In this document: positions 29,573-38,851 of the stretch, in pieces
How the letters are laid out: each line of letters starts with the position of its first letter
Numbering within the stretch: position 1 is the stretch's first letter
Source: Palsa-883 sp963826975
GTDB taxonomy: Bacteria > Pseudomonadota > Alphaproteobacteria > Acetobacterales > Acetobacteraceae
Reading direction: 5' to 3'
Assembly: GCA_963826975.1 (NCBI GenBank)
Contig: CAWGZJ010000012.1
Span: 662,707 to 726,706, forward strand
Length of the DNA: 64,000 nucleotides
Notes under the pieces: model-generated
Told to the model about the DNA's origin: nothing
Database searches by the model: none
Seen by the model: only the letters and a program-made list of their open reading frames with translations
Translations under genes and position numbers: made by a program

Positions 29573-30898
29573 TCAAGGGGAGCGATCAAAGGGGGCAATC
29601 AGGATGGCGCGGATGTCGTTGACGTTGGTCAGCGTCGGGCCGGTTTTGATCAGATCGCCTATCTTGTCGAACAGCGTGTAGCTGTCATGGCCGGTCAGCA
29701 CTGCGCGCGGATCGAGCCCGGCTGCCCGCGCCCGGGCCAAGGTGTCGGGCGTGATGATGGCGCCGGCGGCGTCCTCGGTGCCGTCGATCCCGTCGGTGTC
29801 GCCGGCGGCGGCCCAGATGCGCGGAGTGCCATCCCCCGTCTGGGTCCCGAGGGCAACGGCGAGCGACAGCAGGAACTCGGTGTTGCGGCCACCGCGGCCG
29901 GCGGGGCTGCAGCCGCCGATGTGGTCCTGGCCGAGGGTTACCGTGGTCTCGCCGCCGCTCAGCAGCACGGCCGGCGGCGCCAACGGCTGGCCGTGCGCGG
30001 CGACGCACCGGGCGATGCCGGCGAGCAGGATACCGGCCTGCGCTGCCTCGCCCTCCAACGCGTCGCCCAGGATCAGCGGGGTCAGCCCGAGCGCGCGCGC
30101 GGTGTCCGCCACCTTGAGCAGGGCCATGAGCGGCGTGGCGATCAGGCGGAAGTCGCTGTTGGGCAGCTCCCCGGGCTTTGGGGTCTCTTCGGTCGCGCTG
30201 GCGAGGCGGGCGGCGGCGGCCGGGGACGGCGTGATGCGGTAGCGCGCGATCAGCGCCCGGGCGTCGGCGAACGTCGTTGGATCCGGCACGGTTGGGCCGG
30301 AGGCGATCACCGCCGGGTCGTCGCCGGGCACGTCGCTGATCGCCAGGGTCACCACGCGGGCGGGCGCCGCGGCCGCGGCCAGCCGGCCGCCCTTGATCGC
30401 CGAAAGGTGTTTACGGACGCAATTCATCTCGGTGATCGTGGCGCCCGAGGCGAGCAGCGCGCGGTTGATGTCCTGCTTGTCGGCCAGCGTCAGGCCGGGC
30501 GCCGGGGCGGCACAGAGGGCCGAGCCGCCGCCCGAGATCAGCGCCAGCACAAGGTCGTTCGGGCCCAGGCCGTGGACGCGCTGCAGCAGGCGGCGGGCGC
30601 CGCGCTCGCTGTTGGCGTCGGGCACCGGGTGGGAGGCTTCGATCACCTCGATGCGGCGGGTCGGCACGGCGTGGCCGTAGCGCGTGACCACCGTGCCGGT
30701 CAGCTTCACGTCTGGCCAGGCGTCTTCCAGAGCGGCGGCCATCACCGCGGCGGATTTGCCGGCGCCGACGACCACGCAGCGCCCGGTCGGCTTGGCCGGC
30801 AGGTGGGCGGCCAGCACCCTGCGCGGGTCCGCCGCCGCCACCGCCGCGTCGAACAAGGTCCGCAGCGCGGCGCGGGCGCTTGTGTCATCCCAGATCAT
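29573..30898 (-). CDS. glycerate 2-kinase (MOFRL family)
   Basis: 441 residues from ATG 30898. GAGKSAAVMAAALE near the start, the GGGSAL nucleotide loop (LVLALISGGGSALCAAP), CVRKHLSAIKGGRLA, ISDVPGDDPAVIASGPTVPD, and the C-terminal MOFRL part GGRNTEFLLSLA and AAGDTDGIDGTEDAAGA. It phosphorylates glycerate to 2-phosphoglycerate, often at the end of glyoxylate or tartronate breakdown. The frame is open far upstream through repeats but the family similarity starts here. Confidence 0.9.
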   Translation of the reverse strand: MIWDDTSARAALRTLFDAAVAAADPRRVLAAHLPAKPTGRCVVVGAGKSAAVMAAALEDAWPDVKLTGTVVTRYGHAVPTRRIEVIEASHPVPDANSERGARRLLQRVHGLGPNDLVLALISGGGSALCAAPAPGLTLADKQDINRALLASGATITEMNCVRKHLSAIKGGRLAAAAAPARVVTLAISDVPGDDPAVIASGPTVPDPTTFADARALIARYRITPSPAAAARLASATEETPKPGELPNSDFRLIATPLMALLKVADTARALGLTPLILGDALEGEAAQAGILLAGIARCVAAHGQPLAPPAVLLSGGETTVTLGQDHIGGCSPAGRGGRNTEFLLSLAVALGTQTGDGTPRIWAAAGDTDGIDGTEDAAGAIITPDTLARARAAGLDPRAVLTGHDSYTLFDKIGDLIKTGPTLTNVNDIRAILIAPFDRSP

Positions 30899-31050
30899 TC
30901 CCGGTTTGATCCCCTGGGCTGTTCCGGCGGCCATTCCCCTGGGCCATTCCCAGGGCCATTCATCGGGCATCCTTCGTACCGCCGCGTTTGGAGTATGGCG
31001 AAGCGCGGCGGCGCGCGCCATCTTGTGGCGCAAAGGAATAGGAGGTTCCA

Positions 31051-31362
31051 ATGCCGACACCCGAACTCGACGCCGCCACCCGCACCGAGCTGGAGGCTGC
31101 CGCTTTCCGCCGCCTGGTCGAGCATCTGCGCGAGCGGACCGACGTGCAGAACATCGACATGATGAACCTGGCCGGCTTCTGCCGGAACTGCCTGAGCCGC
31201 TGGTATCGCGAGGCGGCGGAGACGAAGGGGATCGGACTGGCCGATCCGGACGCGCGGGAGATCGTCTACGGGATGCCATACAAGGAGTGGCAGGCCAAGC
31301 ACCAGAAGGCAGCGAGTGCCGAGCAGACCGCGGCGTTCGGGAAGGCGAACCCGGGGCACTGA
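31051..31362 (+). CDS. DUF1244 family protein
   Basis: 103 residues with the highly conserved core FRRLVEHLRERTDVQNIDMM, NLAGFCRNCLSRWY and YGMPYKEWQAKHQ. FCRNC gives two Cys in CxxC spacing. A GGAGG ribosome site lies 6 bases before the ATG. Widespread in proteobacteria; function unknown. A gene-poor repeat region follows. Confidence 0.88.
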   Translation: MPTPELDAATRTELEAAAFRRLVEHLRERTDVQNIDMMNLAGFCRNCLSRWYREAAETKGIGLADPDAREIVYGMPYKEWQAKHQKAASAEQTAAFGKANPGH

Positions 31363-31699
31363 CGGGCCGGCGGGTGCGATGACAGCCGACGGCGATGCCG
31401 CGGCAGTGGCGCATCGAATGGTGCGGCCGGGGGAAGGGTCTGGGCCGTCTCTCGTGTTTGAGGCGGGGCCGCACCAATTCCTTGGCCGGCGTCCGTCCGC
31501 CGCCACCTCCCCCTCGCCGTGCTGCCATATTCACCTCTCCCGCCTGCGGGCTTGGGCCGCGAAGAGCGGACCAAGGCCGGGTCGCGCAGCGACCCGGGTG
31601 AGGGTGCGCGGCCCCAAAGACCCAACCCGGTCGTAGCCGCCACCAAGCCGTTGCCGAACTGTTGCATCGCGCACGCCCTCGGGGCACCTGACCCAAGGG
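31363..31699. other. intergenic stretch before the tandem array
   Basis: No convincing gene. It contains a GC-rich motif CTTGGGCCGCGAAGAGCGGA near 31550 that resembles the insert in the family B palindrome at 38714. All long open frames here are continuations of repeat-derived frames. Confidence 0.5.
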
Positions 31700-32700
31700 C
31701 ACACTCTCTCGCACCTGACCCAAGGGTCGTTGCGCATTTCGCAAAAACCCGCCAGCGCCGAGCCCGGCGGGAGGAGCCGACCCCGGCGGGAGGGTCGTTG
31801 CGCAATTTCGCAAAAACCACGTCCGCCGCGACCTGTGCCCGTCCTTCCCCGGGTCGCGCCCCCGCCCGGGTCGAACCCGGCGAGAGGGTCGTTGCGCAAT
31901 TTCGCAAAACCACATCCGCCGCGACCTGTGCCCGTCCTTCCCCGGGTCGTGCCCCGGCGCGGGTCGAACCCGGCGGGAGGGTTGTTGCGCAATTTCGCAA
32001 ATCCACGTCCGCTGCGACCTGTGCCCGTCCTTCCCCGGGTCGTGCCCCCGCCCGCGCCGACCCCGGCGGGAAGAGCCGACCCCGGCGGGAGGGTTGTTGC
32101 GCAATTTCGCAAAAACCACGTCCGCCGCGACCTGTGCCCGTCTTTCCCCGGGTCGTGCCTCCGCCCGCGCCGAGCCCGGCGGGAGGACCCTGCTCCCGGC
32201 GGGAGGGTCGTTGCGCGATTGTGCCTGTCCTTCCCCGGGACGTGCCCCCGCCCGCGCCGAACCCGGCGAGAGGAGCCTGCCCCGGCGGGAGGGTCGTTGC
32301 GCAATTTCGCAAAAACCACGTCCGCCGCGACCTGTACCCGTCCTTCCCCGGGTCGTGCCCCCGCCCGTACCGAGCCCGGCGGGAGGGTCGTTGCGCAATT
32401 TCGCAAATCCAAATCCGCCGCGACCTGTGCCTGTCTTTCCCCGGGTCGTGCCCCAGCCCGCGCCGAGCCCGGCGGGAAGAGCCTGCCCCGGCGGGAGGGT
32501 CGTTGCGCAATTTCGCAAAAACCACGTCCGCCGAGACCGGTGCCCGTCCTTCCGCCGGGTGGTGCCCCGGCCCGGGTCGAACCCGGCGAGAGGACACCTG
32601 CCCCGGCGGGAGGGTTATTGCGCGATTTCGCAAGAACCACGTCCGCCGCAACCTGTGCCCGCCCTTCCCCGGGTCGGGCCTCCGCCCGTGCCTCCGCCGA
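31700..32700. repeat. tandem array of about ten 86-115 bp units
   Basis: A near-palindromic core, TTGCGCAATTTCGCAA, recurs with cores starting at about 31729, 31797, 31891, 31984, 32096, 32210, 32296, 32390, 32502 and 32617. After each core comes a conserved segment (ACGTCCGCCGCGACCTGTGC) and a GC-rich tail ending GGCGGGAGGG. Spacing falls in two classes (93-94 and 112-115 bp), differing by a short duplication in the tail; the first two spacings and one later unit are shorter. All six frames stay mostly open because of the composition, but they encode only repeats. Confidence 0.9.
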
Positions 32701-33144
32701 CGATAGCCCACCGCGCGAAGCGCCATTCCGCCCTTCCGTGCCCTGACCGCGAGCAGCAAGAGTCGGAACCGCAAAAAACGCAAACAACGCAAAATAGACC
32801 GCGCCGCACGGGCGGTGGGTCGTCCCCGTGGCCCCGAGTCCGCTCGGATCATTTGCGTTATTTGCGGTTCCAATCCTTGCCTGCGGTCTCATGGGGGGTG
32901 AAAGTTTAACCGGCTCGCGTAGCATATATAGGAAAATAAGTCCAGTATGATATCTAACATCGTAGCGTGGTTGTGTTCGGCGCGATGCGTCAGCCGGGCC
33001 ACCGCCAACACCAATCCCGTGGCACCAATCAAGTGGTCCAGTACCCCAGCACGATGATCCGACCGATTGAGCCGCTCCGGGCAGCGGCTCGGCGTAGCGG
33101 CAATCGCGTCGGTCCGCGATCCCCGATGCAAACCCTGCGGCGCC

Positions 33145-33425
33145 GCGAAGCAAGAAAAATCTTAGCGCAGATGAAGCAGACGATGCACGCAAAACACGCA
33201 GATGGCGATAGTCTGAATGTAAATCGGAGCCGATCCGCAGCCTGAATGAGCTGTCGGCGCATGCAATCAGCTTCGCGTTCACCGTGTTCAATGCGTTTGG
33301 TGTCAGTGTACACGAATCGAAATCAAACGCGTAACCCACGGCCCTGCGAACCACGCCGAAATCATCTGCGTGTTTTGCGTGCATCGTCTTCTTCATCTGC
33401 GTTAAAATTCTTCCTTCGCGATGCT
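33145..33425. repeat. imperfect inverted repeat, about 55-bp arms
   Basis: Left arm about 33145-33205 and right arm about 33357-33425 share GATGCACGCAAAACACGCAG in opposite orientation together with flanking AGATGAAG(C/A)AGAC. The spacer is about 150 bp. The arms resemble, in word use, the shorter inverted pair at 32764/32850. Confidence 0.65.
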
Positions 33426-33641
33426 GCCGACAGGCGACTACGGAGGTACGGATTGGGCACAGGCGCGGTTTCCCTTGGGGCAAGTTGGACCGACCAATAT
33501 AGCACAATGCAGCAGCAGACGGTAGTTAATATATATGACTTATCCGCCTCGATCCGAACGCCCGCAAGGGTTGCAACTGTCATGCGATCTGGCGGTCCTG
33601 GCTCGTTGCGTCGAACCGGCGGCGAGTGAGCCACGCTGTCA

Positions 33642-33697
33642 GTAAACCCAGCGGTGAGTAAGCCCAGCGGTGAATAAGGCCAGCGGTGAATAAGGTC
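33642..33697 (+). repeat. 16-bp direct repeats, about 3.5 copies
   Basis: Units GTAAACCCAGCGGTGA, GTAAGCCCAGCGGTGA and ATAAGGCCAGCGGTGA follow head to tail, then a partial copy. Confidence 0.8.
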
Positions 33698-33852
33698 TAT
33701 GTGGCAGGCACAATGCGGTCGGGAGCGTTGAACCACCATTCCCGCGGATGATACGGCCACAAAGGACTTGCCGGATTGGTGCCTGGCCTGCCCGCGATGA
33801 CCCCACTCGGCCTGACGCATATCCTGGCGAACATTCCATATGCCGGGCTCGC

Positions 33853-34500
33853 TCAGTCGAGGCGGGAAATTGCGCCGACGCCCCTCACTTTCTCCACAAA
33901 CCCCCGTATCAGCTCCGGCTCCTTCACCCCTGGCGCGCTCTCAACCCCGGAGGACACATCCACCGCCGGCGCGCCGGTCACGCCGATCGCCTCGGCGACG
34001 TTCGCCATCGTCAACCCACCAGCCAGCAGCCACGGCCCGGGAGCGACCCATCTCCGCATGATCCCCCAGTCGAACGGCACCGCGTTGCCGCCCGGCCGCG
34101 TTGCTCCCTTGGGCGGCTTGGCGTCCAGCAGCAGAGCATCCGCCCCGGCCATTTCCCCCGGCAGATCCGCCACGGTGGAAACCCCGGTTGCGCGCCACAC
34201 GGCCCGCCCGAACCGCGCCCGCAGCGCCGCCGGATCGACCGCGCCAGAGATCTGCAGGACGTCCAGCCGCACGCTGGCCAGCACCTCGGCTATCATCGCC
34301 TCAGTCGGCTCAACGAACAGCCCCACCCGCGGCGGGCCGCCTGGCATCCGCGCGCTCAGCGCCGCGGCCCGCGCCGGGGTGACGAACCGCGGCGAGGGCG
34401 GGAAGAACACGAACCCCACCCAGTCGGCACCGGCCGCCACCGCGGCGTCGAACGCCGCCTCGGTGTTCAGGCCGCAGATCTTGACCCGCACGCCCGTCAC
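33853..34500 (-). CDS. trpF: phosphoribosylanthranilate isomerase
   Basis: 215 residues starting at GTG 34500. VKICGLNTE holds the catalytic Cys9; the catalytic Asp is in APAVDVSSGVE; LLAGGLTMANVAEA is the phosphate loop. It converts phosphoribosylanthranilate to CdRP in tryptophan synthesis. The GTG overlaps the pyrF stop (GTGA), so trpF is translated after pyrF. The rest of the trp genes are outside this stretch. Confidence 0.93.
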   Translation of the reverse strand: MTGVRVKICGLNTEAAFDAAVAAGADWVGFVFFPPSPRFVTPARAAALSARMPGGPPRVGLFVEPTEAMIAEVLASVRLDVLQISGAVDPAALRARFGRAVWRATGVSTVADLPGEMAGADALLLDAKPPKGATRPGGNAVPFDWGIMRRWVAPGPWLLAGGLTMANVAEAIGVTGAPAVDVSSGVESAPGVKEPELIRGFVEKVRGVGAISRLD

Positions 34501-35207
34501 GCAATCGCCGCCACGATCTCAGGCGCAAGCTCGGCCGCGATCGCCGCCGCCGCCGCGCCCGGGTCGGCCGCGCCCGTGATCGGGCGGCCGACCACGATCC
34601 AGTCGGCGCCGGCCACCGCCGCCTCACGCGGGGTCATGACGCGCTCCTGGTCATCTCTCGCCGTGCCGGCCGGCCGGATGCCCGGCACCACGAGCGTCGG
34701 CCCGGGCCCGAGCGCCCTGCGGAGCATCGCTACCTCCAGCGGACTGCACACCACCCCGTCCGCTCCCGCGTCCAACGCCAGCCGGGCGAGGCGGAGCACC
34801 TGCTCGGCTGGCGTGCCGGCTACCCCGATCGTTGCCAGGGCTGCGGCATTGATGCTGGTCAGCACGGTCACCCCCAGCAGCAACGGCCGCTCCGAGCCAG
34901 CGGCTTCGGTGGCGTGCCGCGCGGCGGTGATCATCCCGGCGGTCCCGGCAACGTGGATGGTCAGCATATGCGGGCGCAGCGGCAGCACCGCGCGCACCGC
35001 ACCCGCCACGGTGACCGGGATATCGTGCAGCTTCAGATCCAGGAAGATCGGCCGGCCCGTGATGGCGCGGTATCCGGCGGCGCCGTTGGCCAGGTAGAAC
35101 TCGAGGCCAAGCTTGAACACGCCACAACTCGGCGCAACCGCCGCGGCCCAGGTGCGCGCCTTGTCGAGATCGGTCGTGTCCAGCGCCGCAATCAAACCAA
35201 CCGTCAT
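34497..35207 (-). CDS. pyrF: orotidine 5'-phosphate decarboxylase
   Basis: 236 residues from ATG 35207. The catalytic array DLKLHDIP is at 57-64 (Asp57, Lys59, Asp62) and Lys32 lies in FKLGLEF. C-terminal ADWIVVGRPITGAADP binds the phosphate. It makes UMP. Upstream in-frame sequence lacks similarity. The pyrF-trpF arrangement is common in Acetobacteraceae-like genomes. Confidence 0.94.
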   Translation of the reverse strand: MTVGLIAALDTTDLDKARTWAAAVAPSCGVFKLGLEFYLANGAAGYRAITGRPIFLDLKLHDIPVTVAGAVRAVLPLRPHMLTIHVAGTAGMITAARHATEAAGSERPLLLGVTVLTSINAAALATIGVAGTPAEQVLRLARLALDAGADGVVCSPLEVAMLRRALGPGPTLVVPGIRPAGTARDDQERVMTPREAAVAGADWIVVGRPITGAADPGAAAAAIAAELAPEIVAAIA

Positions 35208-35422
35208 ACGAAGTCGCCCTCGGCTCGAGTCGCTGCCATCGGCGAGATATGACTTCTCTGCCGCAGGCGCCGCCAGACCCTGGCTTTCCCAGGCGGCCTT
35301 GTGGGTCATCCGAACCGACAGGAGTGTCTGGCATACCCCTTTGCTCACGGAGCTTGGGCGCATTGGGCGGCTGATGGCCGTCGCGGTCGGATGGCGCGCC
35401 GCTTCTCTCAATTCGGAGCAGA

Positions 35423-36520
35423 TTACGCCTGATTGGGGCGGGCCAGCCGCTTGAGCGTCGCGATCTCGCGAAACACCTCGCGTACCGGCCGGGCCGGACT
35501 GCCGACCACCACCACGCCGGGATCGAGGTCCGACATGACGCCCGACTGGGCGCCGACCCGCGCCCGCGTGCCGACCCGCACATGGTCCGCGACCCCGGCC
35601 TGGCCGCCGACCACGACGAAATCGCCGATCTCCGCGGAGCCCGAGATGCCGACCAGCGCGGCCACCGCGCAATGCCGACCGATCCGCACGTTGTGCGCGA
35701 CCTGGACCAGGTTATCCAGCCGCGTGCCGGCGCCGACCACGGTGTCGCGCAAGGAGCCGCGATCGATTGTTGTGTTGGCACCGACCTCGACGTCGTCCTC
35801 CAGGATGACCAGGCCAAGCTGCGGCACCGTCTCGAACCCGTTCGGCGAGATGGTGAAGCCGAAGCCCTCCTGGCCGATCCTGGCGCCCGGAAATACCGTG
35901 ACGCGGGCGCCGAGGATCGCATGGCTGATACTGACATGCGCGCCGATCCGGCAATCCGGGCCGAGCACCACACCCTCGCCGATCACGGCACCGGGTCCGA
36001 TCATGCAACGCGCACCGATTTCGGCGTGCGCGTCGATCACGGCCTGCGCGCAGACGTTGGCCGTGGCGTCCACGACGGCGCCATCCGCCACCACCGCCGA
36101 ACGGTGGATGCCGGGGCGGACCGTGGGCGCCGGATGGAACAGCTTCGCAACCTGCGCCCAGGCGGCCGGGGGATCGGCGGTAATCAGCGCCACCGAGCCA
36201 GCCGGCACCTGGTCGCGCATCACCGCGCTGACCAGCACCGCTCCGGCGCATGTACGGGCCAGTGCCGTGGCATGGCGGCGGTGTCCGACGAAACTGATCT
36301 CGCTCGGCCCGGCGGTTTCGAGCGCGGCCATTCCGGTCAGCAGAAGGTCACCGGCCGGCGCCAGTTCGCTACCCAACAGAGGGCCGCATAACGGCGGGTC
36401 GCCCAACGGAGGGTCGGCCGCCGGGATGCTGCAGCCCGCCGCCTCGGCCACCGTCCTGAGAGGATGCGGTCCGGTGCAGGCAAAAAACCGAGGATTGCCC
36501 GCGCTGGTCGATCGATCCAT
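35423..36520 (-). CDS. lpxD: UDP-3-O-acylglucosamine N-acyltransferase
   Basis: 365 residues from ATG 36520. The N-terminal uridine-binding domain includes GPSEISFVGHRRHA. Left-handed beta-helix hexapeptide repeats run from about 135 to 320 (for example CMIGPGAVIGEGVVLGPDCR). The active-site His276 is in LVQVAHNVRIG, and QEGFGF at 217-222 is typical. It adds the second acyl chain in lipid A synthesis, showing a Gram-negative outer membrane. An odd Pro-Leu-Gly repeat (PPLGDPPLCGPLLG) at residues 37-50 looks like a small internal duplication. Confidence 0.93.
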   Translation of the reverse strand: MDRSTSAGNPRFFACTGPHPLRTVAEAAGCSIPAADPPLGDPPLCGPLLGSELAPAGDLLLTGMAALETAGPSEISFVGHRRHATALARTCAGAVLVSAVMRDQVPAGSVALITADPPAAWAQVAKLFHPAPTVRPGIHRSAVVADGAVVDATANVCAQAVIDAHAEIGARCMIGPGAVIGEGVVLGPDCRIGAHVSISHAILGARVTVFPGARIGQEGFGFTISPNGFETVPQLGLVILEDDVEVGANTTIDRGSLRDTVVGAGTRLDNLVQVAHNVRIGRHCAVAALVGISGSAEIGDFVVVGGQAGVADHVRVGTRARVGAQSGVMSDLDPGVVVVGSPARPVREVFREIATLKRLARPNQA

Positions 36521-37372
36521 CCGACATCCCCTGTTGCCGCGAGACCTGTTGCTCGGCTGTCCTTGAGCACGAGACAAGTACACCATGCGCGCGGTGACGC
36601 CGCGGCGGTAGCAGTTACGCACCGCCGGCGGCGGCTCCCGGCACAAGCCCCAGCGTCTGGTCTTGCGCCCGATCACGGCAACTGGCAACAATAAAACCTT
36701 ACCCGGAACGGTCCTGCTCCGGAACACAACCGAGGATCCGTCAGTCTCGATCAGGGGCAGTATCCGCCGTCATTTTCGGCCGGTTGGCGCGCTGAATGGA
36801 CGGCCGGTTTTACCATGGGCACCGGAACCGAGCGGCCGACGCACCGGGACGGGGCTTGGTTACAAGATTTGTTCTATTTGTTACTAATTACATTACGTAT
36901 CTGCACTCCTGCGCTGATCTGGCGAACTCGACATCACCCACATATCGTCCTCGCCGCGAATTGCCCGACGTGTTGGCTTAGCTATCGCCGCGATGCGGCG
37001 CCGGCCGTCCCGACAGGATCGGTCGCCGCCCGGGTCGACCCCCTGAACTGCGGTCCCGGTCGTGCACGCCCCGGTCTTGCGCGCCCCGGTCGTGCACGCC
37101 CCGGTTTTGCACGCCCCGGTCTTGCACGCCAAAGCGGGACCATCCCCCGGCATCCGCTCCCGATGGTTCTCCGGCAATCTGGCGTGTCGCGATCGGCGCG
37201 GGCGCGATCTGCCCTGGCAATCCAGGCGCGGATGGCCTATATGCTGGTGGATCGGCACTTTTCCGTCCGGGCCGCTCGTGACTTAGTGCGGCACTGTCGC
37301 ATCTCGAAGCTCTCCCCCAGAAGAGTAATCCGGCCCGCGCCGTGCGGGCCGCCGATAACTTGGAGTGACACG
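36521..37372. other. intergenic region upstream of the cold-shock gene
   Basis: About 850 bp with no credible gene. It includes an AT-richer patch near 36865-36905 that could hold a promoter, and the 15-bp repeats at 37054-37127. The segment 37331-37353 forms a small GC hairpin just before the cold-shock ribosome site. Confidence 0.5.
37054..37127 (+). repeat. 15-bp tandem repeats, about five copies
   Basis: Units of the form GCCCCGGTCGTGCAC at 37068-37082, 37083-37097, 37098-37112 and 37113-37127, with a partial first copy from 37054. The variable middle reads TCG, TCT or TTT. Confidence 0.88.
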
Positions 37373-37579
37373 ATGTCGACAGGCACGGTCAAATGGTTCA
37401 ACGCCCAAAAGGGCTACGGCTTCATCCAGCCCGATGACGGGTCGAAGGACGTCTTCGTCCACATCTCGGCGGTCGAGCGCGCGGGGATTGGTAACCTGAA
37501 CGAGGGTCAGAAGATCAGCTACGAGGTCCAGAAGGGCCAACAAGGCAAGCTCTCGGCGGAAAATCTCCAATCGGTCTGA
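37373..37579 (+). CDS. cold-shock protein (CspA family)
   Basis: 68 residues: MSTGTVKWFNAQKGYGFIQP with RNP1 (KGYGFI) at 13-18 and RNP2 (VFVHI) at 27-31. It is a single-stranded nucleic acid binding protein that melts RNA structure. TTGGAGTG upstream is the ribosome site. A long untranslated region precedes it, as usual for csp genes. The frame is open further upstream, but only these 68 residues belong to the family. Confidence 0.93.
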   Translation: MSTGTVKWFNAQKGYGFIQPDDGSKDVFVHISAVERAGIGNLNEGQKISYEVQKGQQGKLSAENLQSV

Positions 37580-37631
37580 CCATACCTACCGGCGCTCCGC
37601 ATCCATGGCGTCGGCCGTCGCGGGGCTGGGT

Positions 37632-37841
37632 ATGACGCAGCACAAGTTCAAGGTCGGGCAGACGGTCAACATCATCCCCAATCGCCTGGACAGGCACCTG
37701 CCCAGCGGCGCCTATACGATCCTTCGCCTGCTGCCGATCGAGGGGATCGATGTCCGCTACCGGGTGCGCAATTCGCGCGATGGGCACGAACGCGTCGTGC
37801 TCGAGGGCCAGTTGTCGGTCCACGAACCTGTTGCGTCGTGA
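37632..37841 (+). CDS. small conserved protein, unknown function
   Basis: 69 residues from ATG 37632 (MTQHKFKVGQTVNIIPNRLD); an ATG at 37605 would add nine. The repeated beta-strand pattern (FKVGQTV, YTILRLLP, VRYRVRN, RVVLEGQL) suggests a small SH3-like barrel. It lies between the cold-shock gene and carD on the same strand. Confidence 0.65.
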   Translation: MTQHKFKVGQTVNIIPNRLDRHLPSGAYTILRLLPIEGIDVRYRVRNSRDGHERVVLEGQLSVHEPVAS

Positions 37842-37991
37842 TGGTGGCGTCGTGGTGATGGCGTTGTAATGCCGCCGTCGGCCCGCCGCGCTTGTCGCGG
37901 CGGGCAATATCGGCCGAACCCGCGTGCCGGCGCACCTTCTGGGCGATCACCCAGTGCGCCTGCCCGCCACAGAATTGAGGCGCTTGAACGA

Positions 37992-38678
37992 ATGACGGCC
38001 GCGACTGCCATCGCCGAGGTCCCAGCGGACGCCACTACGATGCCGACAGCCATGCCGGCGGTTGCGTCGAAAGTGGTTACGTTGCCAGTGGTTACCCTGC
38101 CGGTGGCCACCCTGCCAGTGGCCACCCTGCCAGTGGCCACCCTGCCAGTGATTGCCGGGGCCGCCGCGCCAATAGCCGCGCTGGATGATGCACGCCCCTT
38201 TCGCAAGGGCGACCTGGTTGTCTATCCGACGCACGGCATCGGTGTCGTCGATCACATCCGCGTCGAGGAAATCGGCGGCCAGAAGCTCAACTGGATCAAG
38301 ATTTCGTTCACCGAAAACCGGATGTCGCTGCGCATTCCCGTGCGCAAAGCAAGGGACATCGGCCTGCGCCGGCCGGTCACCCGCCAGGCGTTCACCGAGG
38401 TGCTGGCCATCATCCGCGGGCGCCCCCACGCCAACCGCATCGTGTGGACGAAACGCGCCCTGGAATATCAGGGGAAGATCAACTCGGGCAGTGTGAAGGC
38501 GCTGGCGGAGGTCGTGCGCGACCTGCGGCCGGCGCTGGACGGCTCCGAGTCCAGCTTCAGCCGACGCAACCTGTTCGAGTCCGCGATCGATCGCCTGGCC
38601 GCCGAGTTCGCGGCGGTGTTCCGGACGGACAAGGCGGCGGCAGTCGATCGCCTGATGGCGGCCCCACCGCCCGCCTGA
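37992..38678 (+). CDS. CarD family transcriptional regulator
   Basis: 228 residues from ATG 37992. After a hydrophobic repeat-rich head (VVTLPVVTLPVATLPVATLP) at about residues 30-55 comes a CarD domain: KGDLVVYPTHGIGVVDHI, KLNWIKISFTENRMSLRIPV, RKARDIGLRRP, then the C-terminal helical DNA-binding part. CarD binds RNA polymerase beta and stabilises open promoter complexes. The head is unusual; most CarD proteins start directly with the polymerase-binding domain. The repeat is encoded by 15-bp DNA units. Confidence 0.9.
   Translation: MTAATAIAEVPADATTMPTAMPAVASKVVTLPVVTLPVATLPVATLPVATLPVIAGAAAPIAALDDARPFRKGDLVVYPTHGIGVVDHIRVEEIGGQKLNWIKISFTENRMSLRIPVRKARDIGLRRPVTRQAFTEVLAIIRGRPHANRIVWTKRALEYQGKINSGSVKALAEVVRDLRPALDGSESSFSRRNLFESAIDRLAAEFAAVFRTDKAAAVDRLMAAPPPA
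38073..38150 (+). repeat. 15-bp tandem repeats coding for VATLP
   Basis: About five units like GTGGCCACCCTGCCA lie head to tail inside carD. The last three are identical, which points to recent expansion; each unit adds five residues without changing the frame. Confidence 0.88.
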
Positions 38679-38713
38679 CACCGCCCCGCGGCGGTGGGGC
38701 GTGCGGTCGGGAA

Positions 38714-38851
38714 GACTCTCCCCCTCCCCTTGAGGGCTTGGGCCGCGAAGCGGACCAAGGTTGGGGGGAGGGGTAGGACCGGGCTCGGACCGATGATTTT
38801 TGCGCGCCACCCCTCCCCCCACCCCCACCCCACAAGGGAAAGGGGGAAGAA
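38714..38851. repeat. family B palindromic element, copy 1
   Basis: GACTCTCCCCCTCCCCTTGA at the left is mirrored by a C/G-rich right arm ending near 38850. The core GATTTTTGCGCGCC is shared with the copy at 48400. This copy carries an extra CTTGGGCCGCGAAGCGGACC in the left arm, so the arms are imperfect. It is intergenic, between carD and the methyltransferase-HAD gene. Confidence 0.8.

Larger units (their letters stand above)
32701..33852. other. gene-poor region with inverted and direct repeats
   Basis: No gene recognised in about 1.1 kb. Inverted copies of GGAACCGCAAAAAACGCAAA occur at 32764-32783 and, with one mismatch, at about 32850-32870. A longer inverted pair sits at about 33145-33210 and 33355-33425 (GCAGATGAAGCAGACGATGC in one, its complement with small changes in the other). 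A 16-bp direct repeat lies at 33642-33689. The region is less GC-rich than its surroundings in places (for example 32915-32960). Confidence 0.6.

Noticed and set aside
29573..32518. Minus-strand open frame extending glycerate 2-kinase far upstream
   Set aside because: The extension is made of the repeat array read as protein. The kinase family starts at 30898.
31700..32700. CRISPR array
   Set aside because: Units are 86-115 bp, spacers are not unique and no cas genes are present; it is a tandem satellite.
31531..33507. Minus-strand 658-codon frame through the repeats
   Set aside because: Encodes only periodic repeats of the satellite, then unrelated intergenic sequence; no start site.
36893..37258. 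Minus-strand frame with repeated GACKTG units before the cold-shock gene
   Set aside because: Directly generated by the 15-bp DNA repeats; no start context or homology pattern.
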